Made by a program: the position numbers and the translations under genes. Of a stretch of DNA of 64,000 nucleotides, positions 13,729 through 27,095 are shown one piece after another. The stretch spans positions 16,050,161-16,114,160 of the forward strand of contig NC_052046.1 in assembly GCF_015832195.1 (NCBI RefSeq), written 5' to 3'. Numbering within the stretch: the first letter of the stretch is position 1; every line of letters starts with the position of its first letter. The notes under the pieces were generated by a model. That model searched no databases. It was not told the DNA's origin and was given only the letters and a program-made list of their open reading frames with translations. The stretch is from Motacilla alba alba. Its lineage: Eukaryota > Chordata > Aves > Passeriformes > Motacillidae.

Positions 13729-16504
13729 GGTACATGAAAATTATTTATTGTAGTAATAAATGTTAAACTTCAATTCTATGAAACTTTAATTTCTAAAATA
13801 TAGGAACATTATCTGCTGTATAACAGCAAAAGTCTGTTGAGCCCACTGTCCAGTCTCCAGCAGGGCTGGCTGACAGGCAGGTACCTCAGTATAGGTAACA
13901 GCATAACTAGGATATATATTGTCCCTCCTTAAAACATTAGTCTTTTCAACTCTCCATGAGATAGAAGTGGTTTCTATATGGTTTGTAATCATCAATGAAT
14001 TTCCATTCCATCAAGTTTTCCATTTTCCTCTTGAATCCATGAAGATTTTTTGTTATTCACAATATCCTTTGGCAGAAATATTGTGCAATATCAGATATTG
14101 CATGAAGAATTCTCTCTTTAACTTGTTTTAAACTGAGTCCAATTGGTTTCCATTTGTTTTCTCTCTCTACTTCCACTGCCCACCCTATATCCTACAGTTT
14201 TATCAACATCATCACCACCATCTATAGTCTACAGCATTATCAAAACTGAATTAACAATACATAAGATCTATGCAGCACGACATCTTATTTTATATCAGCT
14301 CTTAAGCACTGATTGCTCTCATCTTCTGGAGGTAGAAATCAAAATAGCTTAACACTATGCCAGTGTACATATCTGAACATTCTAACTACCCCTAAAACTG
14401 GCTGCTTCCTAATCTATTATTATATACCATTTTGTAATATCTGTAAAAATTAAATGGAATATCCCCTTTGTCAGGAAAACTTCTAATTGCTTTCCACTTA
14501 TTTCAACAGATATATAAATGAAAATAAAATACAAGAATTCATTCTGCAAAAGTGTAGCAATTCAGTGAATGATGACCTTACTCCTCTACCTTAATAATTT
14601 ATTGGAATAGCAGTAAACAGAAGCTGGAGAGAAATTAATTTGTGTGACGAAGTGGGAAAATCACCAAACCCAAAAATACAGAGCCTGATAAACACTGAAG
14701 AAGTTGAATCCTGTCAACAGTAAGACATTAAGCCAAATGCTTTATTCTTCAAGCTGATACTTGCCAAAAATCTATGATATTTTGGTTTGTTTCCCCCAAA
14801 TATCTATTTGCATCAAGATTTTTACATCATTGCTGCATAGGAAATAAATGAAATGTTCTGAGGACATTTCAGATTCAAAATATGTTTGTTTAGCATATAA
14901 TTTTCCTAATGTCTGGAAATATTCTCCATTGTTTTTCAGGCCAACAAAACAAGGAGACATTTTCTATTCCAGAAAATAGCATTAACAGTGGGGGAAGGAT
15001 AGCATTATATACAATGAGTGAAGGAAGTGGGGATCGGAAAGCATAGGAGGAAATAACTTGCCATACTGTGAGAGTAAAATGCTCTTCCCTGTTTGCCCAT
15101 ATTAAAATTGCTTACCTATGCAAACAGAAATCTACTTTGACTAGTACCTGCCTAAGCAATATTGTCAATAACATCAAGACTGGATTTGAGGCTAATTTTA
15201 TTTTTGGCTTATTTTACTTTGTATGGTTTTGTTTCCATTTTACAAAATCCATAGATTTTGCCTAGGCTATCTAAACTAAGTTGTCTTCTTTTAGCACATC
15301 TAGCTAAAAAACCTCTTGGTCTGATAGTATGGTAAGCAACTGAAACTACTTCATCTGGCAATGATGGTAAATTAATTTAAAAAGCAGCAAAGATTAATAA
15401 GTCTGCTAGAGAGATCAACAGCTACCTTCTCACACATAGCCTCTTCCAGCTCCTGTTTGGAGCCAACGGGGAAACTCAAATTGCGTCAGCTGCAGACAGA
15501 TAAATTTTTTTGTCAAGTAAATCATCAGCTTTTGAATTTGTGCCTAAATATGGACTTCATGATGAGAAGAATGTCTCTGAGGCTGAAATCTTACCAAATT
15601 CTCCCCACAGACAGAAGCAGAAAATTCTCAACAGTCTTGAAAATATCTAAATTCTAGGACAGGATTACTGTCATTAAAAACCTTTTGTGTTTCTATTAAT
15701 TGCGTATGATATTTTCTCATTAGCTCACAGCTGCCTTCACATGGAGATTTTTGTCTTGATCTATCCCAAACCCACTAAAGCCAATGAAGCAGACAGCTGA
15801 GTTATCTCTAAAATTTCCATTTCATTTTTTAACATACTTTGTATTACAAAATATTACTCTATTCTTAATTATTCAGATGTATAGATAGTATTCTCTGATG
15901 TCTTGGGGAAGAATTTCAGTTTGTTTATTACATTATTGTATTGTGCAATTTTTAAACCTGTTCCTGTAAAAATAGTGTGAAGCCACTGAACCAGTGGCAC
16001 GCATTTTCACAATGCAACTATTTCTTTTATAAACAGAAGCAAACCGACCATTTGTTAGCAGAAATTATGAGTTCCATCCAGAAACCCTGAATTCCAATAT
16101 GAATTCTAAGTGTTCTCTGTGACACCTCTGATCCTTAAATCTACCAAAGCAATTTTTATAAACCGTCTTGCAATTTATATTCACTGTATTTGTTTATAAC
16201 CAGCACATTCTTTTTTATGTCATTCTTTTTTTTTCTTACTGACTGTCATAGTTCCAGTTTGCTCTTCAGAAAACTAACCATAAGCCACCATGTGTCACCT
16301 CAGTATTACTTACTAATTGTAAAATCTTTGCCTTTACTATCGGTCCTTAAATATTTCACACAGTATTTTTTCAGTTTTCTTCAATGTTTCATCACACTCA
16401 AAGTCTCTAATTTTATTAGCCTGAAATATAAAAACACAATTAGATTATTAACCTCTGCTTTAAGAAAAGCTTACTGCTATCACTCAAAATACACAGGTTA
16501 TTAC

Positions 16505-16585
16505 AATTAATAAATAAAAAAACAAAACCAAAAACCAAAATCAAAACCAAAAACAAAAACAAAAAAAACAAAAACAAAAAACAAG
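16505..16585. repeat. CAAAA-type A-rich simple repeat
   Basis: Irregular units of CAAAA, CCAAAA and CAAAAA extend for about 80 bases. No retroposon body was recognised on either side. Confidence 0.9.
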
Positions 16586-16999
16586 GGGCCACCTCAGACT
16601 AAGGCCTTGGGCAATGTTATTTCAGAGAAGAATGTTCTGTCTCCCTTCTGAGAGCAGAACATGTCCCTTTGCAAATGTACAAATTACTCTGAGATTTATG
16701 TATATGTGAGGTTTACATATGCAAACCTCTGGAAGTTCAACAATGTAAAGTGAAAGATTCTGCACCTGGGTCAGGGCAATCCCAAGCACAAACAGAGGCT
16801 GGGTAGAGAATGGATTGTGAGCAGTCCTGAGAAGAACTTCTTTCTCTTGCAAATGTTCAAGACAGGAAGGAGTAAGAGATAAGTATTACTAAATTTATCT
16901 GAAAATGAGGAAAAACTTGGGTGGAAATCAGGAACATGTTAATTTTATGAGATTTATTGCTTTAATGTTAGAACACTGCATTGGCTTATATAATGTTAG

Positions 17000-17350
17000 T
17001 TTTGGCTCATATTATACCAGCTTGGTGCGCATGTGTAATCCAAAGGTGAAATAAAGGACACCTGAGGAAGAGGAGAAGCCTTCCTCAGACGACCCCCAAA
17101 GAGTGGTGCGACCACCTAAAAGGGATGGTGGTGCATGTGTAATGAAGATGATGATGAGGGTAGAGATAGGATTGTGACGAATCAAAAATGGGAGGAGATG
17201 GTGATGGCACACAGCATAAAAAGGGGAATTGTAATTTAACGACCTTGTACGTGAGGTGACAGGGGTCCCAAAGCCCTTGCACCCCGTACCCCGCGGTAAT
17301 ATTTGCTTATGCACTATTATAAGAACCAGATTATACCTCGTTTTAACCAA
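17000..17350. other. GC-shifted block, possible decayed LTR or retroelement
   Basis: This block has several CpGs and little of the AT-richness of its surroundings. On the plus strand it contains GAAATAAAGGACACCTGAGG, a poly(A)-signal-like arrangement. The minus strand has an open frame of 112 codons without recognisable similarity. Composition suggests a foreign insertion, but I could not find terminal repeats or a target duplication. Confidence 0.3.
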
Positions 17351-17689
17351 ATTGTACTGCCTACATTTTGAGTGTATTCAATTCTATTTATTCTAAACTA
17401 CTTCATTAAAATTGCTGCTACATTTAATTCTGTTTGGTTTTTTATTGTGATTGGGGAACTGGGCAAACATAACAAAATATCATACCCAAATTCCTTTTTC
17501 ATCAAGAAAGCAAGGATAGATACTAAATGGTAGACCACAGGGACAGTTCACAAACTATATAATCCTTGCCATCGTCTCACCATGGTGATTATTAAGATCT
17601 GATTAGAGAGAGTTGCCTTTTCCTGAATCACGGTGTAAAGGAGATCATATGCCAAGTTCAATAGTACAGATTTTGTTTAATAATAAAAT

Positions 17690-17752
17690 GAGAGGTAGAG
17701 AAATAGAGAGAAATAGAGAAGAGAAAGGGGGAGAGAGAGTGAGAGAGACACA
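17690..17752. repeat. Purine-rich GA/GAAATA simple repeat
   Basis: The plus strand is almost pure purine, with imperfect GAGAAATA units followed by a GA run. Confidence 0.9.
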
Positions 17753-20371
17753 GATCCACACAATTCAGCAGTGTCCTATTGCCTTCTTTACTCAGGCCCT
17801 ATCAGTGGTGGGGAACCTGAGACTGTCCAAAACTTTTCACAATATGTTTTAGCAAGCAAAGGAATTAATGATCATTGGCTATAAAGTTCTCTTATGCTAC
17901 CAGTTAAATTATTTCCTCTCCCCTAATCCTATATAGTCCACATGATTAGTCTTTCACTTCTTTGGGTCTGTGGGTTGTGAGTTGGTAGCCCATAAATTCT
18001 GTGTTCTTTGTGTCCATTACCAGTGATATATTCTTCTTCCCCAGCGTTGCTAACCTTCCCACACATCTGAGATAGTATGCAGAGAATAGTACCTCCTTTA
18101 TCTTATCTCAAGTTCTCACTGTGGGGGCTTATCCTACAGTCTAGGTTCCAAGTACACAGGGAGGCTTATCTGGAGAGACTTCAGTGGTCATTGGTGGTCA
18201 CACAAATCTTCTGTCCTATAATATAAGGTGATCTTTTTTGACCTGTGAGATGCATACGAGCAATTGCTTCTTTACACAATTTGCCAACAAACAAACATGC
18301 AAATAAAAACAAAGTTAGAAAAGAATTTGAATGTAAAGGTGTCTTAATGAATAAATTAATACTGTAATGATATACAAAATTCCTTTTTCATTTCAAACAA
18401 ATTTCCTTTTAAAGTGCTTCCTTTAGTTCTAAATTCTTGACATATATGTATTAGATAGACCATGGGCCTGATGCAGATTATCGCTCTGTCATTACTGTCC
18501 TCTTACATACTAAGATCCCTAAGCAGTATGTGAGAATATCTGCATGTTAACATAAGTGTGCCTCCAAATCAGGCAAAAACAGTCATCTGTGTAACAAAGT
18601 TAATACCTGAGTAGTGGGCTTCAGCTCTCACCAATAGTTTACCATCTTTTCATCTTTTACATTTAGATGTGGAACATGGTTTTCGAGATTAAAATGATGT
18701 AATCATTGTAATCAATTACATGATTTGTTTGTTTCCTTTATTTTTAATATCAAACTACACTAATAATGATTTAAATTTTTGGTTCTTTTAATTTTTTTCT
18801 TTGCAGACTCCTTTGTTTTATTTATTAAAAAAAAAACCAACCCTTTATTAATTTGTTTATTCTGCTTTTTAATTGACTGCTGAAGTAGTCCATTCTCGAT
18901 TTATTTTATTTCCTACATTTTCTTGAGAAAGACAGGCATCTTAAATGTTTTCAAATACTTATGGTCTTAACTGCCCCATACCGATTTCCACTTTGTGATT
19001 CTACTTCCCTCAAAACTCTTCTTTCTATTTTTTATTGTGTCCTAGATCTGTTTCACTACTTAATATAATTTTCTGACAATCATCTACTTACTTTAGACAA
19101 TGCTTCCTTCTGGTGTTCTCTCACTGTATACATTACCCTCTTGTATCTTCACTTCCTTTCACATTCATTGAAGACTACCTGCACAGATTCCAGCTACCAT
19201 TTAATTTCACTCAAATCCCCGTGTTTTTTATTTATCTAGTTCCCTCAAAATAATTCAAGCAATTTCTAAACCACATGTTGGCCAGAAATCCCTTCAGTCC
19301 AGCATTTTTTGTTTATTCATGCTGATACCATTCATTTAATTATTTTTTTAAAAAAAGCACCAAAAAATTAGGAAAAATATTTACTGTCTTCTCCATTAAA
19401 GATAGAGTCATCAACAAAACTATTTCTACTGTATGCATTATTTTGTTGTTGCTTGGTGCTGCTGCTCTTGTTTACCGGCTCTTAAGAGCCCTACTGGAAA
19501 CCCAGCTCTATGCTGTTTACAAACACAGAAGAAAATTACAATCCTGACTGAAAATGTCCTGCAGTCTACAGGAACCAACAGATGGGAAGGGTAGCAGTAC
19601 AAGCAACAAAGATACTACCTTATCATCTAGATGTTCAGCACATCAGTAACATAACTATTGCAGATTTCTTGGAAGCATCACAGATTAAAAAAACAAATGC
19701 ATTTAGCTGGAGAGAGAAAAATTGCAACCTTGTGGATCTCCTCCTAAATGCAAGAAGTAGGATGGAAAAAGATCTAACAGTGTTTGAAAAGCCAACCATG
19801 GGACAATGGCAGCCAATAGAGCATGTAAAGGTGGGGAGAAATGCCTCGACTCTAGAAGAGATAAAAATAACAGATAAACAGATATGGGGGGTGCAGGTGT
19901 ACTAGTCTGCCATTCTAGCGACTGAAACTCAAATTCCTGATGAAAAACTTATGTCATTTGCTTTTCTTCTAGAGGTTGTAAGTGCTAGTTTTATAAGCAA
20001 GGTAATAATTAGGTATACTGTTGACACTTCACATGCAGTTGTGGCTTATCAGTTCTTGAAGAATTCAGTTGTACATAAATTTAATATATACATAATAAAG
20101 GCAGAAACAACACTAACAATTAACACTGGGTTCATCACATCTCAGTGCTGCATGTTAGGAAAAGACAAGTCTTCACACTGCAGCCAGTGCTTACTTTCAG
20201 AATGGATTTGCTCTCATGTGTTTCACACAATATTTACATGTTTCTCTTGTCCACCCTTTTCCAGTAAGCATTTTTTGTTTCCTCTTTATTCATTAATTGC
20301 TTGTCACACTATAGCATTTTTTTATTTTAATTTAAACAAAGACATACAATTTCACCCTGCTTAAAACACCC

Positions 20372-21411
20372 TGTGGTGGGTTGACATTGCCTGGATACCA
20401 GGTGCCCTCTACAGCCACTGTATCGTTTCACTCCTCAGCAAGATAGAGAGGAGAAAATATAACTAAAGTGCATGAGTCAAGATAAGGACAGGGAGAGACT
20501 CAACAGTTACCAAAAGACAGAAAACAGATTCCACTTGGGGAAAATTATTTTAATTTACTACCAATAAACTCAGAGCAGGATAATGAGAAAACTAAATCTT
20601 AAAACACCTTCCCTACCCTCTTCCAGGGCTCAGTTTTGATCTGATTTTCTTAACTCCTCCCTCCACAGCAGTGCAGGGCTAAGGGGAGTGGGGGCTGCAG
20701 TCAGTTGCAGTCACACATATCATCTCTGCTGCTCCTCCTTCCTCAGAGGGAGCCCTCCTCACATCTGCTCTGCTCCCCTCCCACAGGAGCTCTCTATTAA
20801 CTTCTCTAATGTGAATCCTTTCCATGGTCTGCAATGCTTCATGATCTACCTCATCCTGGGTCCCTTCAATCGACTGCAGTCTCTCAGGAACAGGCATGAG
20901 TCCCCTGTGGGGTAATAGTTAATGCTTAAAAAACCTGCTTCACAAAGTTACTCTCTCCAAGGGTCCAGGACAGGCTCTTGCAGGAGCCTGCCCTCGCACG
21001 GCCTTCCCACAGGGTCTTCATGTGCTGCAAGTGGGTCTCTGCTCCATTATGAACTTCCTTGGGCTTCAGGGGTACAGCTGCCTCACCAGGGGCTTCACCA
21101 TGGGCTGCAGGGGAATCTCTGCTCCCACACCTGCAGCACTTCCTCTCCCTCCCTCTGCACTGATCTTATCTGCAGAGTTGTTTCAGTTATTCCCATTCAT
21201 CACTTCTGACTGCTGCTGCTGGTATTGGACTGGGGTCCTTCCCCCTTCTTAAGTATCCCAGAGGTGCTACCACCATCGCTGATGGCTGAACCTTGACCCG
21301 TGGCCTGGTTTTGGAGCCAGGCTTTATCAGGGGAAGCTTCTTGCAGCTTCTCACAGAAGCCACACCTGCAGCCTTCCTGCTATCAAAACCTTGCCACACA
21401 AATCCAAAATG
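20372..21411 (-). mobile_element. Solo LTR, avian ERVL-like, about 1.04 kb
   Basis: The left edge is TGTGGTGGGTTGACATTGCC. The body contains pieces I recognise from an abundant passerine ERVL-type LTR: a block around GATAAGGACAGGGAGAGACT, CTTGGGGAAAATTATTTTAA, repeated blocks of the kind GGGTCCCTTC and GGGCTGCAGGGGAATCTCTG, and near the right end AGCTTCTCACAGAAGCCACA and CAAAACCTTGCCACACAAAT. The promoter-to-poly(A) polarity appears to be on the minus strand. The terminal bases at the right edge are mutated and no clean target duplication is visible, so this end is approximate. No internal retroviral region lies on either side. Open frames of 60-95 residues here are LTR noise. Confidence 0.82.
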
Positions 21412-22990
21412 CCCACCAAACCGCGACTGCCTAGGGTTATAATGACTACTCTTCATGCTCAGCAAACTGTGAAGTACTCTCCATACAGAGACTTCATATG
21501 TATCTGAAACTCTAAGAAGTTTTAGGAATACATACCTCTCCTGGTCTGTAATTCAGAAAAGAAAATTTGGTTTTGTGAATCATATTTTCATGAGATTTAA
21601 GTTCATTTGCTGAACTTTCTGCTTGCAATGCTATGGTCACTCTATCATAGCAATTTTTTTCTTCTCCTCCTCATGACCCCAGTTTAAGCAACTAGACGGC
21701 AGCTTGTTGGGTGCACAGGTCACTGTCCAATAAATTGTATCCTGTGGTTTCTCAGACAAGTCTCCTTTAGAGTGTTTGAACTGGCAACACTATTCTGATA
21801 GTCTAACAATCAGAAACAATTTCCCTGATGATCTGTTTTGTTTTTATTTTGGGAGGGCCTTGATGTTATTTAACCTTAAAAACCTACAAGAAACTTATAG
21901 GAATGTGTGTGATTATTCCTGAGCCTTCTTCTCAGGGAGAATTTTTTGTGCAAGTTTGTTAGATATCTCCATGTCTGAATGGTTTGCTCTGCAGCTGATT
22001 ACCTGGGATAACTTTGACATTAGTCTGTAGCTGATATGAACAGGAATTTGCTGTGTCCCAGTACAGAAAAGTGAATATTGTCTCCTCCCCATTTGGAATC
22101 AGTAAGAAGAACTCTCTAATAGACTTTGCAGAGATTTCCTTACTCATTATGCTGCTCTGCAGGTTTTCCTGTAGGAGGGGTCCTCAGACTCACTTCTTTC
22201 TGTTTTTAGTCAAGCCATCTGTAACAATAGCAGAAAGCTGATGAAATAGCTGAGAGTGGGGAATGACTGCTGTTTGTTTAGTTTTCTGGCCTGTTACAGT
22301 ATTTCCTGCACAACATTAATCTTATGTTTCCAAGATACGTAACACAGAGCAGCATGGTCATGTAAGCACAAAGATTTTTCCCACAAGATGTTCAGCTGGT
22401 ATTGGTGTCTTCAAAAGGTCCAGTCTGAATGCTTTCAACTCTGCTGTGTTTGGTTGGAGATGAAAGAATTCCGCACCCTTTAATTCTGCTCACTAAAATC
22501 AATACTGCAGTAGAAGAGGTCTTCAACAAACATAATTTTGAACCACACACCCTTGGCTGTCAGAACTTGGAAATGGATACAGGGTGGCCCTATCGCAGCT
22601 GCAAAATAAAACATATTCATCTGATCAGTAACTGTGAAAGGAAGATATTCCACACACCATCCTCAAGAGATTCCAGTTCATTTAACTCCCAACACTTTTC
22701 TCTAAAGTTCACCCATACCATCCAAGGCAAATGTAAACAGATCTCCCAAGCCTCTTTTAACTTCTTGTGGACTGGGATCTAAAATATATCCTGCCACTAT
22801 GCAAATACTGGGAATGTGTTTCCACTACTTTCCACACTTTGCAATCCATCTACTAATTTAGGTGCTTTACATGGCCATAGAACATTGTTTTCTTGTTGCT
22901 AGCTAAAAAGTAAGTCCTCAGTATCATTCAAAGAGGGATTATAAATAATATTTCTTTCCTCAATATTTGCCCTCATTTTTTCTTGATGTA

Positions 22991-23040
22991 TATATGGCCC
23001 AATAAGTAGAATACTTATATGGCCCAATAAGTAGAACACT
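22991..23040. repeat. Tandem duplication of 25 bp
   Basis: Units 22991-23015 and 23016-23040 both begin TATATGGCCCAATAAGTAGA and differ at one base only. The low divergence points to a recent event. Confidence 0.96.
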
Positions 23041-23988
23041 TTGGAGTATGAAGAAATTTAATTTTATTTTGAAGCTGATTTAATTTTTATCATACTTTTT
23101 TCCTTCTTCTCTCTATAATACAGCCTTATTAAACTTGACCCCAGCCCTTAAAATAGTGGCTGATGCACTGTTATGGAGAAAAGTGTTTTTAAGCAGACAT
23201 ACTCTCATAATAAAAATCAATCTTAGTTTTTAAGCCACATTCATTGTCATATTTCTGAAGTTGAAAGAAAATGGCTAGACCAGATCCAGTTAAAGTCTTG
23301 GTCATAAAGTGTATAGCACAGGCCATGAGGAACAGTCTTGCTTGTGCTTTCATATTTTGAAGTAATCATTTTACAGTGTTTACAGAGTTATCTGAAGAAC
23401 TGTCTTAAGGCATCATTTCTTGATGCACTACTGCAATAAAGCATATGTTTAGTTTATGAAGTAATACAATTTGTTAGGTTTAGCAGTGTCACACAATTTA
23501 AACACAGTGAACTCACCAGGTGCAGTTTGGAGGGAATCTTCTCATGAAAATGGAAGCTGCTTCCTGATTACTAAGAAGTGCCTAAAGCTTCCTTCAGTAA
23601 CGTGAAGTATGTGCAGCACACTGACATCTCTACTGAGAAAATATCTGAGCCAGTTGGAGGCATGTCCTCACTCACAAAGGTCAGCCAATGTGAAGTGTAA
23701 CAGCTATTATTTTGGGCTTTCAAAGACTGGGAAGTCTGTACTCTGTTTTTTCCCTTCTCTCCCTAGAGAAAGGATAAATACCAAATGGACACAGCTGAGA
23801 TCTGTAAACTTAACAGCTAGAGATGGGGAATAAACCATCTCAGATCAGCAGTCACTACAGATTTTTGCTTTAAGATTAATATAGGGGAACCTATTCATGT
23901 CAGCCTGTTTTTCTGTCTCCTTTCCCCTCAGGAATATTCAGCTATGGGATTGTATGTGGCCTCTTGCCCTGCCTTTAATATCATCTTT

Positions 23989-24008
23989 CTTTTTTTTTTT
24001 TTTTTTTA
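23989..24008. repeat. Poly-T tract
   Basis: A run of about 18 T occurs with no recognisable retroposon next to it. Confidence 0.9.
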
Positions 24009-25349
24009 ATCAGAAAAGCAACTTTAAATTCCTTTATCTTTCAATTTAAGCCCTGTTTATAGAAGCTTTGTGGCCACGGCACAGAATGAACACATACCAC
24101 AGTAAAGCCCAGAATCTGCCCTCAGTCTGGGTCTGTGGTTGCTGTGAATGGTCTCAAGATCCTATTCACATCAGAACACAAGATGTGTCATCTTGCATTT
24201 GTACTGTATTAATTCTGTAATTTCTTGAGCCTTTGAGGGCTCCTGGCATTAGGCATATCTTGACGGGTGGGTGAGTTTCATTACCCGTTTACTATTAAAA
24301 AAAAATGCTGCAGTAGGTGGTCCTGAGTCATCATTTTGGCATGCCTTGAGGCTGATATTCTCATAAATCCTGCAGTAGTAATTTGTTATGGAAACACTAT
24401 TTTAGCTGTAAACTACACACTATTTCCATGTAAACTCAGGTACATATGTCTGATAGAAAATCAGGTTGCTTGCGCTTTTCCAAATGGATACAAAAGTCAC
24501 ATGCAGAACTTTCATTTCTGTGTCATTGTTTAGACACAGCTTCCAACAAAATTAATCAGAAATTAAGATTTAGCTGCGTAAACTACACCTCCAACATCCA
24601 ATAAAGTGCCCCAAAGCAAAAATCAAGACATTATACAAGGTAATAAATGCATATTCAGTCAGAAAGAATAAATACATCCATTATTTTAGGCTGCATTCAG
24701 TAATCCTGTTTAGCTGTGTCCACAGTACGCCAAATTTTAGACTGACTTGCATCACAGCTTTTTTTTATGCTATATCTTTGCAAGTATTGAAATAAAGGAT
24801 CTTCATAATGTCTGATGTTCAAACTCATCCCTTTGCCACTGGTGAGATGAAGCTGAAGAAACTTATTTCAAGCAAGGTATTTACTGAAGAGAAAGAAAAT
24901 TTATGATTCCAAATACAATGGAAATGTTGTTCCTGATTTATGGCTTAAAAATGTTTTCCAGTCAAGTTTCCAAGATTCTGCCTGTATATCATTGCCTACT
25001 TGAGACTTTAAACTGTAAAATTCTTATATGCTGTGACGACAATTGTTGTTTTAGTAAAATTGTACCTCATGTTACACATTATGTTATACCTGTGTATCAA
25101 TGTTGTGTTGGGTAGGGACCTACCTAAGTACTCTAGTGCTTGAAGATAAGCTTTCAAACAGAATTCCACAAGCATAGAGGTAAGCAACTGCTATTTGCCT
25201 GTGACATGGGATTCTACCCTATGGCACGAAGCTGGCATTTTATTCCCTTTCTTTAGGCTTTGCCTCTTAGATCACTCAGTGATTTTGATGTGGAAGGTAT
25301 TTCATAAAAGACATTTCTTCTGGGATTATTATAATGTGAAGAAGCTGAG

Positions 25350-25370
25350 GTTATTGCTGTTAGCAATAAC
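25350..25370. repeat. Small hairpin with 9-bp arms
   Basis: GTTATTGCT and AGCAATAAC are perfect inverted arms with a 3-base loop. No associated gene is recognised. Confidence 0.7.
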
Positions 25371-27076
25371 AGCAGAGATAGCAGAGATGGCTTCCAATGG
25401 AGTTGGCTAGAAAGATGGCTATGGATTTCCAAATCTCTCACAACCATCCTTGAAACTGTGCGACATAAAGGAAAAGGCATGCGCTTTTCAAAGACACAAA
25501 GACTCTCATCCTGCAACAGTGAAAAAATTTCTGTCCCCTTAGTGCACAGGTAGTCATTATGAAGCTAAATACTCATAAAAGCTTCATAAAACAATTACAC
25601 TGTTATTGCTACCAAGTGACTTCAAGGTTTCCAAAGAAAAATAATGAAAAAAAACCCTTACTCAAATGCAAGCTCAATCACTTTTTATAACAAAAAGCAC
25701 CATGCAATTTATATTCATATGTATTTTTTACCTGTCATTCCTTCAGCTTGATGGCTGTCAGCATACTACATTTTTAGTAGGCTTGCAATTGCTGGAGAAC
25801 TTAAATACACCCTATGATTATATGCTGCAGGGCCGACAGCTGAAATGTCAAATGGTCAGTGCAATGCTCCTGGCAACACTCTTCTCCCTTTGTGGCAGAA
25901 ATTCAGGTGCTTTTCTTTAGCTGCAATTAGCATTTGATGTTTGAAACAGGCTTTGGATTCTCTTTCCCTCCCTCTCCTCTTTTTTTTTCCTCTCTTTTCA
26001 GGCCAACTGAGACAGTCAGAAGACTGCATAAATTATCTTTTCAGCCAGGTCAGAAAGCAGGTTACCTACTACATTATATAAGGAAATTGTTGATCCTTTT
26101 TCTATTGAGAGAGAGTATGGCGAACTTTTCAAACTCACAACCTTATAAAAATATCTAGGAAGTACAGCAGTGTATAAATATGAAGGGCTGGCATTAATAT
26201 TTGATCACTTATCAGTGCACCATTATAATTACCAATAATGGCATGACTAAAAATAAAATGTTGCAGAATCTTATTACCCTGGATTAAACAAAATTTATAG
26301 CTATAAACTGGAGATATAATGTAAATGATAACTGTTTTTCTACTTACAACTTCTGGAAATTACTACACAAAATATCAACAGAGAAAAAAAATTGTTCTTT
26401 ATAAGTAAAAGGAGGACCACTGGATGGCAAAATAAGCATCTGTGGTATCAGTATCTTTGTATGTAAAGATATTACATGGACCCTTGTATGTGAAGATATA
26501 AGCAATCTTCATTTGATTTTCCTCTTAACTCCTTGGAGATAGGAGAAGTGCCTTCTGGTGTAGCAGGAGCTGGCATGGCACTTCAGGGTGATCAGAAATG
26601 TCATTTGCAGTTCTCCTGGACAAGCTATTTTGTACTGCAGTGGTATACAGAACCAGGCACACTACGCACAGAGATGTTAGAGCTGTTCCACTGCCATTTG
26701 GACAGAAACTAATGAACTCTAGAAGTCCCACTCACAATCTTGTGCACATTCTTGGAATTTCTGTGTGCCATATCAACTGAGTAAAACCTGAATGATATCA
26801 ATTACATATCCAGTTCTGTAAGCGTCTAATCTGATTAGACAAACATGTCTAATGGTAAACTCAGCAGTGTTTTACTGTTTGCTGGTCTGACAGCAGGTCT
26901 AGAATATTTTAGTTCTCTGAGAGCACCTGGATGTGGCAACTAATCATTTCCTAAGTCTAGGAAAATCACAATAAGCTTAATACCACTTTGATTTCTTTGC
27001 ACATCCATTCTCACATTATTTTTAAAGAAAAAGCTAAAATAAGAAAACAATGCTGCATAGAGAGTGAGTTTTTAAA

Positions 27077-27095
27077 TTACAGCTGTCAGCTGTAA
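27077..27095. repeat. 19-bp palindrome with paired CAGCTG E-boxes
   Basis: TTACAGCTG and its reverse complement flank one T, giving two CAGCTG E-boxes one base apart. bHLH factors bind CAGCTG. Occupancy here is unknown. Confidence 0.8.

Larger units (their letters stand above)
13251..20371. other. Non-coding AT-rich DNA
   Basis: It contains the TA, CAAAA and GA simple repeats and the GC-shifted block near 17.0-17.35 kb. An open frame of 107 codons at 19582-19905 has no similarity I recognise, no Kozak strength and no partner exons. I see no gene. Confidence 0.65.

Noticed and set aside
20679..21465. Several open frames of 60-95 codons on both strands
   Set aside because: They lie inside the ERVL-like LTR and have no protein similarity.
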